12,701 nt of DNA from Candidatus Desantisiibacteriota bacterium. Its GTDB lineage: Bacteria; UBA9089; CG2-30-40-21. The notes under the pieces are model-generated. The model was not told where the DNA came from. It ran no database searches and worked only from the letters and a program-made list of their open reading frames with translations. Positions 6,120 to 12,701 of this stretch are shown here, one piece after another (position 1 is the stretch's first letter; each line of letters starts with the position of its first letter). The translations under genes and the position numbers were made by a program. The stretch covers positions 1 through 12,701 of the forward strand of contig JACQYP010000053.1 of NCBI GenBank assembly GCA_016208205.1. The letters are read 5' to 3'.

Positions 6120-6386
6120 ATGCCGACAATTTCAATGTTTTATGGTATTATAATAAGAATGTACTGTTCGCCTGGTGAGCATAATCCTCCACATTTCCAT
6201 GCGTATTATCAGAATCATAAAGTAGTTATTGATATAAACACCTGCGAATTAATGGAGGGGAAATTACCTCCAAAACAAATGAAGATTGTATTCGCATGGG
6301 CTGAAATTCATAAAGAAGAATTACTGGCAGATTGGGAATTGGCATCAAATGGAGAGATTCCATTCAAGATAACACCATTAAATTAA
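6120..6386 (+). CDS. DUF4160 domain protein
   Basis: This 88-residue protein matches the DUF4160 family along its whole length: MPTISMFYGIIIRMY at the start, the signature PPHFHAYY at 23-30, then an acidic-hydrophobic stretch and KIVFAWAEIHKEELLADWE at about 60-78. The ATG has AAGGAG close upstream. Its TAA overlaps by one base a possible ATG of the next gene, so the two are surely translated together. DUF4160 and DUF2442 genes are often neighbours in bacteria, and a toxin-antitoxin-like role has been considered for such pairs. Nothing in this sequence shows an activity, so the function is left open. The histidines of PPHFH could bind a metal or act in catalysis (inference). Confidence 0.88.
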   Translation: MPTISMFYGIIIRMYCSPGEHNPPHFHAYYQNHKVVIDINTCELMEGKLPPKQMKIVFAWAEIHKEELLADWELASNGEIPFKITPLN

Positions 6387-6397
6387 TGGAGCTATTT

Positions 6398-6658
6398 ATG
6401 TATTTATCAATCGTAAATGTTAAACCATTAGAAGGGTATAAGCTGCTTTTAACATTTGAAAACAATGAAGAGAGGATTTTTGATGTGTCTCCATATTTAA
6501 GCATTGGAAGATTCTCTGAATTAAAAGAGTTGTCTTTGTTTAACACAGTAAGAGTAAGCTTTGATTCTATTGAGTGGGGAAACCGGTTGGATTTAGATCC
6601 GGAATTGCTGTATCTTAAAAGTATAAAGATGGTAGGACAGACATTCTTGTCTGTCTGA
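6398..6658 (+). CDS. DUF2442 domain protein with a repeat-derived tail
   Basis: This 86-residue protein begins MYLSIVNVKPLEGYKLLLTF, then ERIFDVSPYL, a middle ELKELSLFNTVRVSF and the family end motif IEWGNRLDLDPELLY. This is DUF2442, the usual partner of DUF4160. I prefer the ATG at 6398 because GGAG lies six bases before it and family members begin MYL-like; an in-frame ATG at 6386 overlaps the DUF4160 stop (TAATG) but has no ribosome site. DUF2442 proteins normally end a few residues after the LDPE.LY motif. Here the last residues, VGQTFLSV, and the TGA stop are encoded inside a palindromic repeat (6632-6676), so the element has replaced the native C-terminus. The core fold should be intact. 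The function is unknown. Confidence 0.85.
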   Translation: MYLSIVNVKPLEGYKLLLTFENNEERIFDVSPYLSIGRFSELKELSLFNTVRVSFDSIEWGNRLDLDPELLYLKSIKMVGQTFLSV

Positions 6659-6676
6659 CAGAAATGTCTGCCCTAC
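6632..6676. repeat. Palindromic GTAGGACAGACATT element overlapping the DUF2442 3' end
   Basis: The arms GTAGGACAGACATT (6632-6645) and AATGTCTGCCCTAC (6663-6676) pair at 13 of 14 positions. A degraded partial relative, TCAGACATCCTTGTCCGAT, follows at about 6708-6726. The GTAGG arm gives the peptide VGQTFLSV in the DUF2442 frame. I recall this peptide at the ends of many unrelated proteins in environmental genomes, which would fit a mobile repeat; that was not searched. Confidence 0.75.
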
Positions 6677-6777
6677 TGTTATTAACGAATTTAAGAATTA
6701 TGGTAACTCAGACATCCTTGTCCGATCCTTTAATTCTTAATTCATAATTTTTTAATTATATTTAGGAGGTTGTTTGT

Positions 6778-8175
6778 ATGAATATGAGAAAAATTGGTGT
6801 CCTGGGATTGATAGCAGTAATGGGTATGTTCTGGGGCTGTAGCTTTGTTGAGGCAGCTGTAGATATTGTACAGACATACAAAGGGTATGATGAAACTCAG
6901 GGTGGTGTAATTAATCAGGGAAGTTCTTTTAATGATGGGAATATAGTCTATGTGTCTGTACAGGATGGGGTAAGTAAAGGTGGAAGCTATTCAGCTACAG
7001 CTATAGTTGGCAGCAACACGGTCATTTTTACTATCCATGATGATGGATGTGATTTGGGTGGAAGCAAGGATTTTGTTGGTAATGATGGAATATATACAGG
7101 ACAGTTTAAGATATCCAGAACAGAAAGTACGGTTAGTGCACCTCCAGCCGGTTCTATCCTGCAGGTAGGTAACAGACAGATAGTAACTATTACTGCGGAT
7201 ATTGATGGCATTGGTTTTGGGACGGCTCAAATAATTGGTGAATATGGAGCACCTATCTTTCTTACCATGCCTTCTATTTCTAAGGAGATGTTCAGTCCTC
7301 CCGGTACGGTAACCATCTCTTTTGAGGCAAGGGATGATGTAGCTGATGGCACATGGACATATTCCATAACTGCAAATAAAATACTCATAGGAAATGGTAC
7401 AAAAACAGGTACAGCTACAGTAAATTTTGTCTGGGACGGAAAAGGGATTAATGGCGAACAACTGTCTGGTAATGATTATGTTATAGAGGTTTCGATACAA
7501 GACTTAGCTAAAAATACAAGCATGGCAACGGTGGCTGTAACCATAGAAAATATTCCTCCTGAAATCATCTCCTTTTATGCCTCAGATTATTACTTTTCTC
7601 CCGGTGGTGCTGAACCAAGTACCAATATTTTCTTTACTGCAGCAGATAATAAAGGGACATGGAGCTATGAGATTACCATAGATGGACAGATCCCTACCGG
7701 GACAGGCGGAGCAACCGGAAGCCGAGCAGATACCTCAACCATATCCTTTGAATGGAATGGCGGCTATCAAGGGGGAACATTTAGTGAGGGATACCATGTT
7801 GCTACCCTCAAGGTAACAGATTTGGCAAATAATGTGATGATTAGATTGCTGGGTATTACGATTGATAACACCATGCCTGCAGGCACAATCTCTGAAAATA
7901 CCTCAGGCTTAACCAAGTATCTTGGGGAAGAAATAGAATTTCAGATAACGACTAATGAACCTGCTACAGCTACAATTTTTTTTACTGCATCTGAGATACA
8001 AAGTGCAAAAGAGATTATTACCGGTGAGAAATCTTTTAGATTAGAGGATATATACTGGGACCAATATGAGATAAAAACCGGGGAGGTTGCTGGAAGTGTT
8101 GAAGTGTATGTGGGTAACTCTTCCGGTGGGACATGGAGCACATTTGTAATTTCAGATTATGATAGTCCTCGATAA
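6778..8175 (+). CDS. N-terminal part of large secreted Ig-like/FlgD-like protein
   Basis: 465 residues. The start is certain: AGGAGGT seven bases before the ATG. A signal peptide covers about 1-26 with a likely cut after VEA; the Cys21 context FWGC is a poor lipobox. Residues 80-140 form a first beta domain with NDGIYTGQF (102-110). Two tandem repeats of about 90 residues follow, about 172-258 and 274-364. Each begins FSPGG/FSPPG, contains GTW.Y.IT, then a VWDG/EWNG turn typical of FlgD-like Ig domains, and ends in QDLAKN or TDLANN and T.(E/D)N. A further domain (about 365-460) ends in VISDYDSPR just before the TAA. That stop is abrupt within domain-like sequence, and the same frame stays open for another 834 codons, so this is a truncated product. 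It would be exported across the inner membrane. Confidence 0.85.
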   Translation: MNMRKIGVLGLIAVMGMFWGCSFVEAAVDIVQTYKGYDETQGGVINQGSSFNDGNIVYVSVQDGVSKGGSYSATAIVGSNTVIFTIHDDGCDLGGSKDFVGNDGIYTGQFKISRTESTVSAPPAGSILQVGNRQIVTITADIDGIGFGTAQIIGEYGAPIFLTMPSISKEMFSPPGTVTISFEARDDVADGTWTYSITANKILIGNGTKTGTATVNFVWDGKGINGEQLSGNDYVIEVSIQDLAKNTSMATVAVTIENIPPEIISFYASDYYFSPGGAEPSTNIFFTAADNKGTWSYEITIDGQIPTGTGGATGSRADTSTISFEWNGGYQGGTFSEGYHVATLKVTDLANNVMIRLLGITIDNTMPAGTISENTSGLTKYLGEEIEFQITTNEPATATIFFTASEIQSAKEIITGEKSFRLEDIYWDQYEIKTGEVAGSVEVYVGNSSGGTWSTFVISDYDSPR

Positions 8176-10677
8176 TTATTTGAGGCAATAAATACTACAG
8201 CCTTTAAGAATAGCAATTATGGGAGCGTAACCTATACCGGAACAACTACAGACAGGGTTGTCTTCCGAGCTGCACCCGGATATAATATCGGGCTGAAGGA
8301 GTATTGTGATGCTGCCTATAAAACACCACTCTTTACCCAATTAAAACTTCCTGTAGTCTCTGTGGAATTGATATCTGATGACGCGATGAAGATGCATAAG
8401 GGAAGATATGTTGTCCCTTCAACTAATTCTACAGGTACATGGACAGTATGGGGATTTGTTACAGACAGAGCAGGCAATACAAACAAGATTAAGGGACAGA
8501 GTATTATCCTTGATGGAAGTCTGGCTATCCCGGTGGCTAAATCAAGGATCATTGGAATAAGGGTTGAACCGTCTCCTTCAAAGCAATTCTTTAATTCTTC
8601 ACTCCGACGGATGAATGTTCAGATGGTTGTGGCAAATATAGGTGAAGAATTCAATAGTAGTCTGGATGAGTTTAATATTAACTCCGGAGACACTTATTTC
8701 ACCCTTTCTTCTCCAAAGATAAAGGCAGGGGATAGAATTATTATCTGGAATGATTATATTTGTGATGACAATAATAAGACAGTCTTTGATCATGGGCATG
8801 TCTGGACAAAGACAGCTGCTGCTCAAGGAACTATTACCTTTTCAGATACTGATCTTTATTTTGGTTCCTCTACAGGCACATATTCTACTACTGTCTTAAA
8901 AATGAAAAACTTTCATGTGGCTATAGGTACATTTACTACAGAAGGAATAGCCTCTTTTGATGTTGGTATTGTTCAACAGGGTATTCCTCTTTATGATAGT
9001 GGTGATACAATTACTAATTGGGATGATAAACAAAGAGATGGGATATTTTCTAACACCTATATGGTTCCAGAAGGGATTGATATTCGTAATGTAGCCATAA
9101 TTGGACATTTTATGGATGGAAGGAATAATTATGTACCAAACGATGGCTATCCATTCAATGACGAAAATGTGTCGCCATTTGTACTCTTAGAAAAAAATAA
9201 TACTGATAGATTAAATGATATAAAAATAAACATTGATACTATTGAACCAAATATCAAACTGCTTGGGGCAGATGTTACCTTTAATCCGATGGAGGGTAAG
9301 AAATGTGAGATAAAATATGCCTTAACTGATGATGCTGTTGCAAATACCAGGGTTATTATTAAAACAGCCTCTGGGCAAATTGTCAAGGATCTGGGGACTT
9401 ATCGGGCAATGAGCGGAGATAATGTCTGTTATTGGGATGGGAATGATGAACAGGATAGGCTTGTTGAAGATGGGAAATACTATTATCATATTGTTGCTAC
9501 TGATGAGGCAGGAAATAAATCTGAGGATATGTTTGGGGTGATTGTTGTTACTTATGTCCAGATGGTATTAGAGGAATTGATTGTGACCGTACCCAAGGCA
9601 TTGCCGGGAAAAGGGATTGATTATGTATCCATCAATGCTGTTGTTTTCTTGAATGGGACACCCAAGCAATTGAGAAACATTAACTTTAATACAACAAATT
9701 CAAGTAGTGTATATGCTCGACCACATGCCTTATTTGACCTTACTATTTATAATCGATGTGGTGCAGAGGTTCAAAAAGTAGGACCTGATCTGGTTGATTT
9801 TACTGGAGCACCCTTTGATAGTGATCCATTTCCCAGAGGGAAGCCGAATTATTTGATACCGCCATCTGATGAACAGAACTGGTTAGTAAATCCTGGTGCT
9901 CCCAAAGCTCTTCCTGATGTAGGTGATTATGACAAAACTAATGACTGGGATATCATGGTTCCATTTGACAAGGTAGATATTACGGATACAGAGGAACAGC
10001 ATTATAGAGGCACCTTTGCGGTTACCCTGATGTATTATCTGAATAGTCCGCTTAAAGAGGGAAGTTTTTATGTGAGAGGGCTTGTTAAATTAGTTAGTGC
10101 TGCATGGCAGTTTATAGAATATGATAAGGATAACGGGGGAAACTACATTGGAGAAAAATGGCATTGTGCCCCTTCTTATAAACATTATGGCATTCATTCT
10201 CAATCTATTGAACAGCGGTTTGATGTACAGGAGATAAAATTACCGCATCCGGATAATATACCTCCTATTGTCTATGAATCATATCCATCTGATGATGCTA
10301 TTATTTCTCCATTTAAGATAAAGAGCGGTAGTATAGAAAATGGGATCAAGGTCAGGGTGACTGATGATGGGATTGGTGTTGATTTTCATCCTGAATCTTC
10401 ATATGTTACCTTGCTTGATCCGGATCAAATGGAGGTAGCCGGGATACCTACCAATAATGGGGTAGATACACTCTATTTGATTATTGATAAGGGTGTCTAT
10501 TCTAATGGATTGGAAAAACCCGGGGTATATACGATAAAGATTGTGGTTAGAGATAAGGCTAAAAATATCAGGATTGTTACCAGAACCTTTACTATATTAG
10601 ATAAAAGTGCCCCGGACATAATTTCATTCTCTCCACAAAATGGATCTGTGTATTATGAAGGGTTTGATTTCCTATAA
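8176..10677 (+). CDS. Middle part of the large secreted protein (no own start)
   Basis: This frame is in phase with the preceding part and follows its TAA directly. The first possible start codon is a GTG at 8362 with no ribosome site, and the 62 codons before it read as normal protein (RVVFRAAPGYNIGLKEYCDA), so it is not an independent gene. Contents: a domain ending in GTWTVWGFVTDRAGN; a module with GDTITNWDDKQRDGIFSNTY; a clear FlgD-like Ig domain at about 9270-9550, with the signature CYWDGNDEQD, GKYYYHIVATDEAGN; a long stretch around 9560-10250 with no recognised domain, containing several aromatic- and proline-rich segments; and another Ig-like domain at about 10260-10600 ending YTIKIVVRDKAKN. 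It ends with SPQNGSVYYEGFDFL followed by TAA, which breaks the next Ig-like domain after its first strand. Confidence 0.75.
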   Translation, partial: LFEAINTTAFKNSNYGSVTYTGTTTDRVVFRAAPGYNIGLKEYCDAAYKTPLFTQLKLPVVSVELISDDAMKMHKGRYVVPSTNSTGTWTVWGFVTDRAGNTNKIKGQSIILDGSLAIPVAKSRIIGIRVEPSPSKQFFNSSLRRMNVQMVVANIGEEFNSSLDEFNINSGDTYFTLSSPKIKAGDRIIIWNDYICDDNNKTVFDHGHVWTKTAAAQGTITFSDTDLYFGSSTGTYSTTVLKMKNFHVAIGTFTTEGIASFDVGIVQQGIPLYDSGDTITNWDDKQRDGIFSNTYMVPEGIDIRNVAIIGHFMDGRNNYVPNDGYPFNDENVSPFVLLEKNNTDRLNDIKINIDTIEPNIKLLGADVTFNPMEGKKCEIKYALTDDAVANTRVIIKTASGQIVKDLGTYRAMSGDNVCYWDGNDEQDRLVEDGKYYYHIVATDEAGNKSEDMFGVIVVTYVQMVLEELIVTVPKALPGKGIDYVSINAVVFLNGTPKQLRNINFNTTNSSSVYARPHALFDLTIYNRCGAEVQKVGPDLVDFTGAPFDSDPFPRGKPNYLIPPSDEQNWLVNPGAPKALPDVGDYDKTNDWDIMVPFDKVDITDTEEQHYRGTFAVTLMYYLNSPLKEGSFYVRGLVKLVSAAWQFIEYDKDNGGNYIGEKWHCAPSYKHYGIHSQSIEQRFDVQEIKLPHPDNIPPIVYESYPSDDAIISPFKIKSGSIENGIKVRVTDDGIGVDFHPESSYVTLLDPDQMEVAGIPTNNGVDTLYLIIDKGVYSNGLEKPGVYTIKIVVRDKAKNIRIVTRTFTILDKSAPDIISFSPQNGSVYYEGFDFL

Positions 10678-11965
10678 ATTACCCCAGGATTTTCTTGAAC
10701 TTAAACAAGGTACCTATACCATGAAGATTCTTGCCTTCGACATTCCGGGTAATCTGGCATCAAAAGAGATAGTATTCAGGGTTATTCGAGGGATTGAGAT
10801 ATCCTTTAATCACCCTGAACTCGGGCTGGTTTCTACACTTGTGTTTAAGCCAAATACAGAGATGTCCTTTAATGGGAGTCGGACAATGGTAAACACACAG
10901 ACCATTACCTTGCAGCAAGCAACCATAGACAAAGATGCTATCACCGGGTATACATTGTTTGGTGTGCCTGTAAGCGTGTTGATTGGTACAAGGAGTGCTT
11001 GTGGAGCGACCTTTAGTCAAAGTGTTCAATTAACCATATATTATACAGGAACAGAAACAAAATTATTGCCTCTTACAAAAAGCGAAAATGACCTTATTTT
11101 GTATGGCTATGATGGAACAAAGTGGCAGCTGATTTCCGAGGCGAGCAAGGGAATGTATCGTCTTGAAACAGATAGGGCTTTGATGTCTACATATACCCTG
11201 GCCTACATTACCCCTCAAAAATGGACGGTAAGATCTACGGCAGAAAAGGAATGGAAAGACTTAGGACTTGATAATAAAGACTGGATGGAGCTTGTGGGAA
11301 CGATTACAACTGATACAGGGATATATATCCCAAGAGGTTCGATTACCATAGGGATAGTAAAAGACTATCCTTCTGCTACCATAGGGTTCAAGATATTATC
11401 CCCTGTAGTGGCTTTTTATTACAAGGGTGAAAGGGTTATCCGGTTTAATGAAGGTGTTAGTATTCAGATGCATTATACTGAACTACTCCCCTTCGAGACA
11501 ACGAAAGAAAAGTTAGCAGTATATGGATATGGTAATAACAACTGGAATAAGATAACAGGGGTTTTGAACAGTGATGGTAAATATATCAGCTTTAACACTA
11601 AACAGACCTATGAGTCGTATGCGATCATGTATCCAACCAGTGAGGTAACACCTGATCAAAAGAAAGCTGATCAGGATGTTTGGTGTTATCCCAATCCGGC
11701 TAAGGGAGGAAATATAAATTTCCGATATTATCTGGTAGAGGGTGATATGGAGGTAAAGATAAAGATTTACACCATGTTAGGAGACCTTGTATGGGAAAAC
11801 TCAAGGTTAGAGAAATACGCCGGCATTCATGATGATTTTGTCTGGAACTGTCAAAATTCCTCGGGTGAGTTAGTTGCTTCCGGGGTGTATATTTATCAAA
11901 TTATGATGACAAAACCAAAGGGTGGCTCTACAACAGTAACCAGGAAGTTGATAGTTATACAGTAA
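10640..11965 (+). CDS. C-terminal part of the large secreted protein with YPNP/FlgD-like sorting domain
   Basis: 441 codons from the first ATG in this frame, but residues 1 to about 10 are an out-of-frame reading of the upstream part. Real sequence begins about ISYKLPQDFLELKQGTYTMK, the second half of an Ig-like domain. There is no ribosome site, so the ATG is not credible. Two related beta modules follow, each ending in LILYGYDGTKWQLIS or LAVYGYGNNNWNKITG and then TYTLAYI or YESYAIMYP. The last 95 residues start VWCYPNPAKGG and continue VKIKIYTMLGDLVWE, FVWNCQNSSGELVASGVYIY and a final VTRKLIVIQ. This is the FlgD-like fold used as a C-terminal sorting domain in type IX secretion and similar systems. 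No secretion machinery is present here, so the route is inferred. It ends at TAA, 24 bases before the palindromic element at 11990. Confidence 0.78.
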   Translation: MDLCIMKGLISYKLPQDFLELKQGTYTMKILAFDIPGNLASKEIVFRVIRGIEISFNHPELGLVSTLVFKPNTEMSFNGSRTMVNTQTITLQQATIDKDAITGYTLFGVPVSVLIGTRSACGATFSQSVQLTIYYTGTETKLLPLTKSENDLILYGYDGTKWQLISEASKGMYRLETDRALMSTYTLAYITPQKWTVRSTAEKEWKDLGLDNKDWMELVGTITTDTGIYIPRGSITIGIVKDYPSATIGFKILSPVVAFYYKGERVIRFNEGVSIQMHYTELLPFETTKEKLAVYGYGNNNWNKITGVLNSDGKYISFNTKQTYESYAIMYPTSEVTPDQKKADQDVWCYPNPAKGGNINFRYYLVEGDMEVKIKIYTMLGDLVWENSRLEKYAGIHDDFVWNCQNSSGELVASGVYIYQIMMTKPKGGSTTVTRKLIVIQ

Positions 11966-11989
11966 GATAATGCGGAAGTAAGAATGCGG

Positions 11990-12156
11990 GTAACCGTTCA
12001 CCGCAGAGTTCGCTGAGAATCGCAGAGAAAAAAGAGAGACTAATGATATAAGGACAATAAGTGATCTTCCGCCAAGTTCTTGGTCTATTATGAAGAATCC
12101 TGCAGTACACTCTGCGTTTTCTCTGCGTCCTTTGCGTCTCTGCGGTGAACGGCTAC
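11990..12156. mobile_element. MITE-like palindrome with CGCAGAG arms (copy 2)
   Basis: The terminal inverted repeats GTAACCGTTCACCGCAGAG (11990-12008) and CTCTGCGGTGAACGGCTAC (12138-12156) pair at 18 of 19 positions. The inner flanks keep the same vocabulary (GCTGAGAATCGCAGAG, CTCTGCGTTTTCTCTGCG). The eight bases GAATGCGG stand immediately before (11982-11989) and immediately after (12157-12164) the element, as a target-site duplication would. There is no open frame for a transposase, so it would be non-autonomous. Caution: similar TGCGGAA words occur nearby (11971, 12161), so the duplication may be fortuitous. Confidence 0.55.
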
Positions 12157-12223
12157 GAATGCGGAATGTACAATGTGCAGCAACAGGGTGCTCAACCTTG
12201 AACTGTGAGGGAGACAACCTGCA

Positions 12224-12229
12224 AAGGAG
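12224..12229 (+). promoter_or_regulatory. Ribosome binding site that selects the GTG start of the Uma2 gene
   Basis: AAGGAG lies one base before an ATG at 12231, which is too close to use, and seven bases before the in-frame GTG at 12237, the ideal distance. The GTG is therefore the better start. Confidence 0.65.
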
Positions 12230-12236
12230 TATGATT

Positions 12237-12701
12237 GTGGCTATAGCGGCAAGAAAGGAAGTAACATTTACCTATGATGACTACCTTATCTGGGATATAG
12301 GTTCTGATAAGCGATATGAATTAATAGGGGGTGAGTTTTTTATGTCACCTGCACCTAATATGTGGCATCAAAGCGTATTAAGAGACATTGAGTTTAAGAT
12401 TTTGTGTTTTTCGAAAGATTCAGGGTTGGGAAAGGTATTTTTTGCACCTTGTGATGTGGTATTAAGTAATGAAGATGTTATCCAACCTGATATTATCTTT
12501 GTCTCAAAGGAAAACCAACAGATCATCACTCAGGATAATATAAAAGGCTCACCCGACTTACTTATTGAAATTATATCTAAAAACTCTGCTCAAAGGGATA
12601 GAATTATAAAAAGGAAGCTCTATGAAAAATATGGTGTGCATGAGTATTGGTTAGTAGATATGGATAGAAAAGAGATAGAGGTTTTGACCCTTACAGGCGG
12701 G
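12237..12701 (+). CDS. Uma2 family (DUF820) nuclease-like protein, cut by window edge
   Basis: 155 codons from the GTG, open at the right edge. The order of motifs is that of the Uma2/DUF820 family, which has a PD-(D/E)XK nuclease fold: TYDDYL near the N-terminus, RYELIGGEFFMSPAP (about 26-40), WHQSV, the segment DVVLSNEDVIQPDIIFVS (the PD of the active site), then SPDLLIEIISKNSAQRD with the conserved Glu, and KRKLYEKYGVHEYWLVDMD. These acidic residues and the nearby lysine-rich helix are the expected metal-binding site. Most of the usual roughly 190 residues are present. Uma2 genes are common in many copies in cyanobacteria, Chloroflexi, Planctomycetes and candidate phyla; their biological role is unsettled. 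It lies just after the MITE-like element, with no partner gene visible. Confidence 0.88.
   Translation, partial: MAIAARKEVTFTYDDYLIWDIGSDKRYELIGGEFFMSPAPNMWHQSVLRDIEFKILCFSKDSGLGKVFFAPCDVVLSNEDVIQPDIIFVSKENQQIITQDNIKGSPDLLIEIISKNSAQRDRIIKRKLYEKYGVHEYWLVDMDRKEIEVLTLTGG

Larger units (their letters stand above)
6778..11965 (+). pseudogene. One large secreted multi-domain gene broken into three frames
   Basis: Three reading frames together form a single protein of about 1,730 codons. There is a signal peptide at the start, many Ig-like/FlgD-like beta domains in the middle, and a YPNP C-terminal domain at the end. The first two parts are in the same frame and are separated only by TAA at 8173-8175; coding sequence with typical composition resumes at once (LFEAINTTAFKNSNYG). 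The third part is in another frame, and the change falls inside an Ig-like domain near 10660-10680 that also appears to lack several tens of residues. No ribosome site precedes part two or three. Either the gene is decaying or the sequence carries errors here. If intact it would be a large surface or secreted adhesin-like or structural protein; no enzyme motif was seen. Confidence 0.7.

Noticed and set aside
6120..6658. Calling DUF4160-DUF2442 a toxin-antitoxin system
   Set aside because: Gene arrangement alone is not proof and no known toxin motif is visible.
6991..7500. Minus-strand open frame of 169 codons inside the large gene
   Set aside because: Antisense shadow of a well-supported coding region, Cys/Tyr/Ile-rich and without family resemblance or ribosome site.
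8362..10677. Independent gene starting at the GTG at 8362
   Set aside because: No ribosome site, and the 62 codons before it are in frame and protein-like, so the frame really continues from the upstream part.

Overview
The window is AT-rich bacterial DNA with strong Shine-Dalgarno sequences, sigma70-like promoters and ordinary stop codons. Several traits point to an uncultivated candidate-phylum-type bacterium, for example an Omnitrophica-, Desantisbacteria- or KSB1-like genome. These are intergenic regions full of imperfect palindromes, a very large secreted multi-domain protein with a YPNP/FlgD-like C-terminal domain, a DUF4160-DUF2442 pair and a Uma2-family protein. The phylum is a guess from overall style. 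No rRNA or marker gene is present to settle it.

Layout. Positions 1-2939 (minus strand) hold part of a branched-chain amino-acid ABC transporter operon, livJ > livH > livM, behind a near-consensus promoter at 2996-3024. livM runs off the left edge, and the ATPase genes livG and livF presumably lie beyond it. The livJ-livH junction is damaged: livJ lacks its C-terminal end, livH lacks its N-terminal end, and the two meet in one reading frame across a single TAG. Positions 2940-3609 hold no gene but contain two opposed promoters and three different palindromic elements.

Positions 3610-6658 (plus strand) carry unrelated short transcription units: a UbiA-family polyprenyl-phosphate phosphoribosyltransferase, a TsaC/Sua5 tRNA-modification enzyme, a small membrane-anchored TPR-like protein, and an overlapping DUF4160-DUF2442 pair. 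Each is separated from the next by palindromic repeat DNA. One roughly 77-bp repeat occurs twice, in opposite orientation, at 4610-4685 and 5857-5935.

Positions 6778-11965 (plus strand) are best read as one very large gene of about 1,730 codons for a secreted protein built of Ig-like/FlgD-like beta domains with a C-terminal sorting-like domain. It is now split into three reading frames by an in-frame TAA at 8173-8175 and by a frameshift with probable internal deletion near 10660-10680. After a 167-bp MITE-like palindrome (11990-12156), a Uma2-family nuclease-like gene starts at a GTG and runs off the right edge.

The clearest oddities are the three coding lesions (real decay or assembly error) and the unusual density and variety of palindromic elements, including one that supplies the C-terminus and stop codon of the DUF2442 protein. 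No defence island, CRISPR array or intact transposase is visible, and no clearly new biochemical system can be claimed from the sequence alone.
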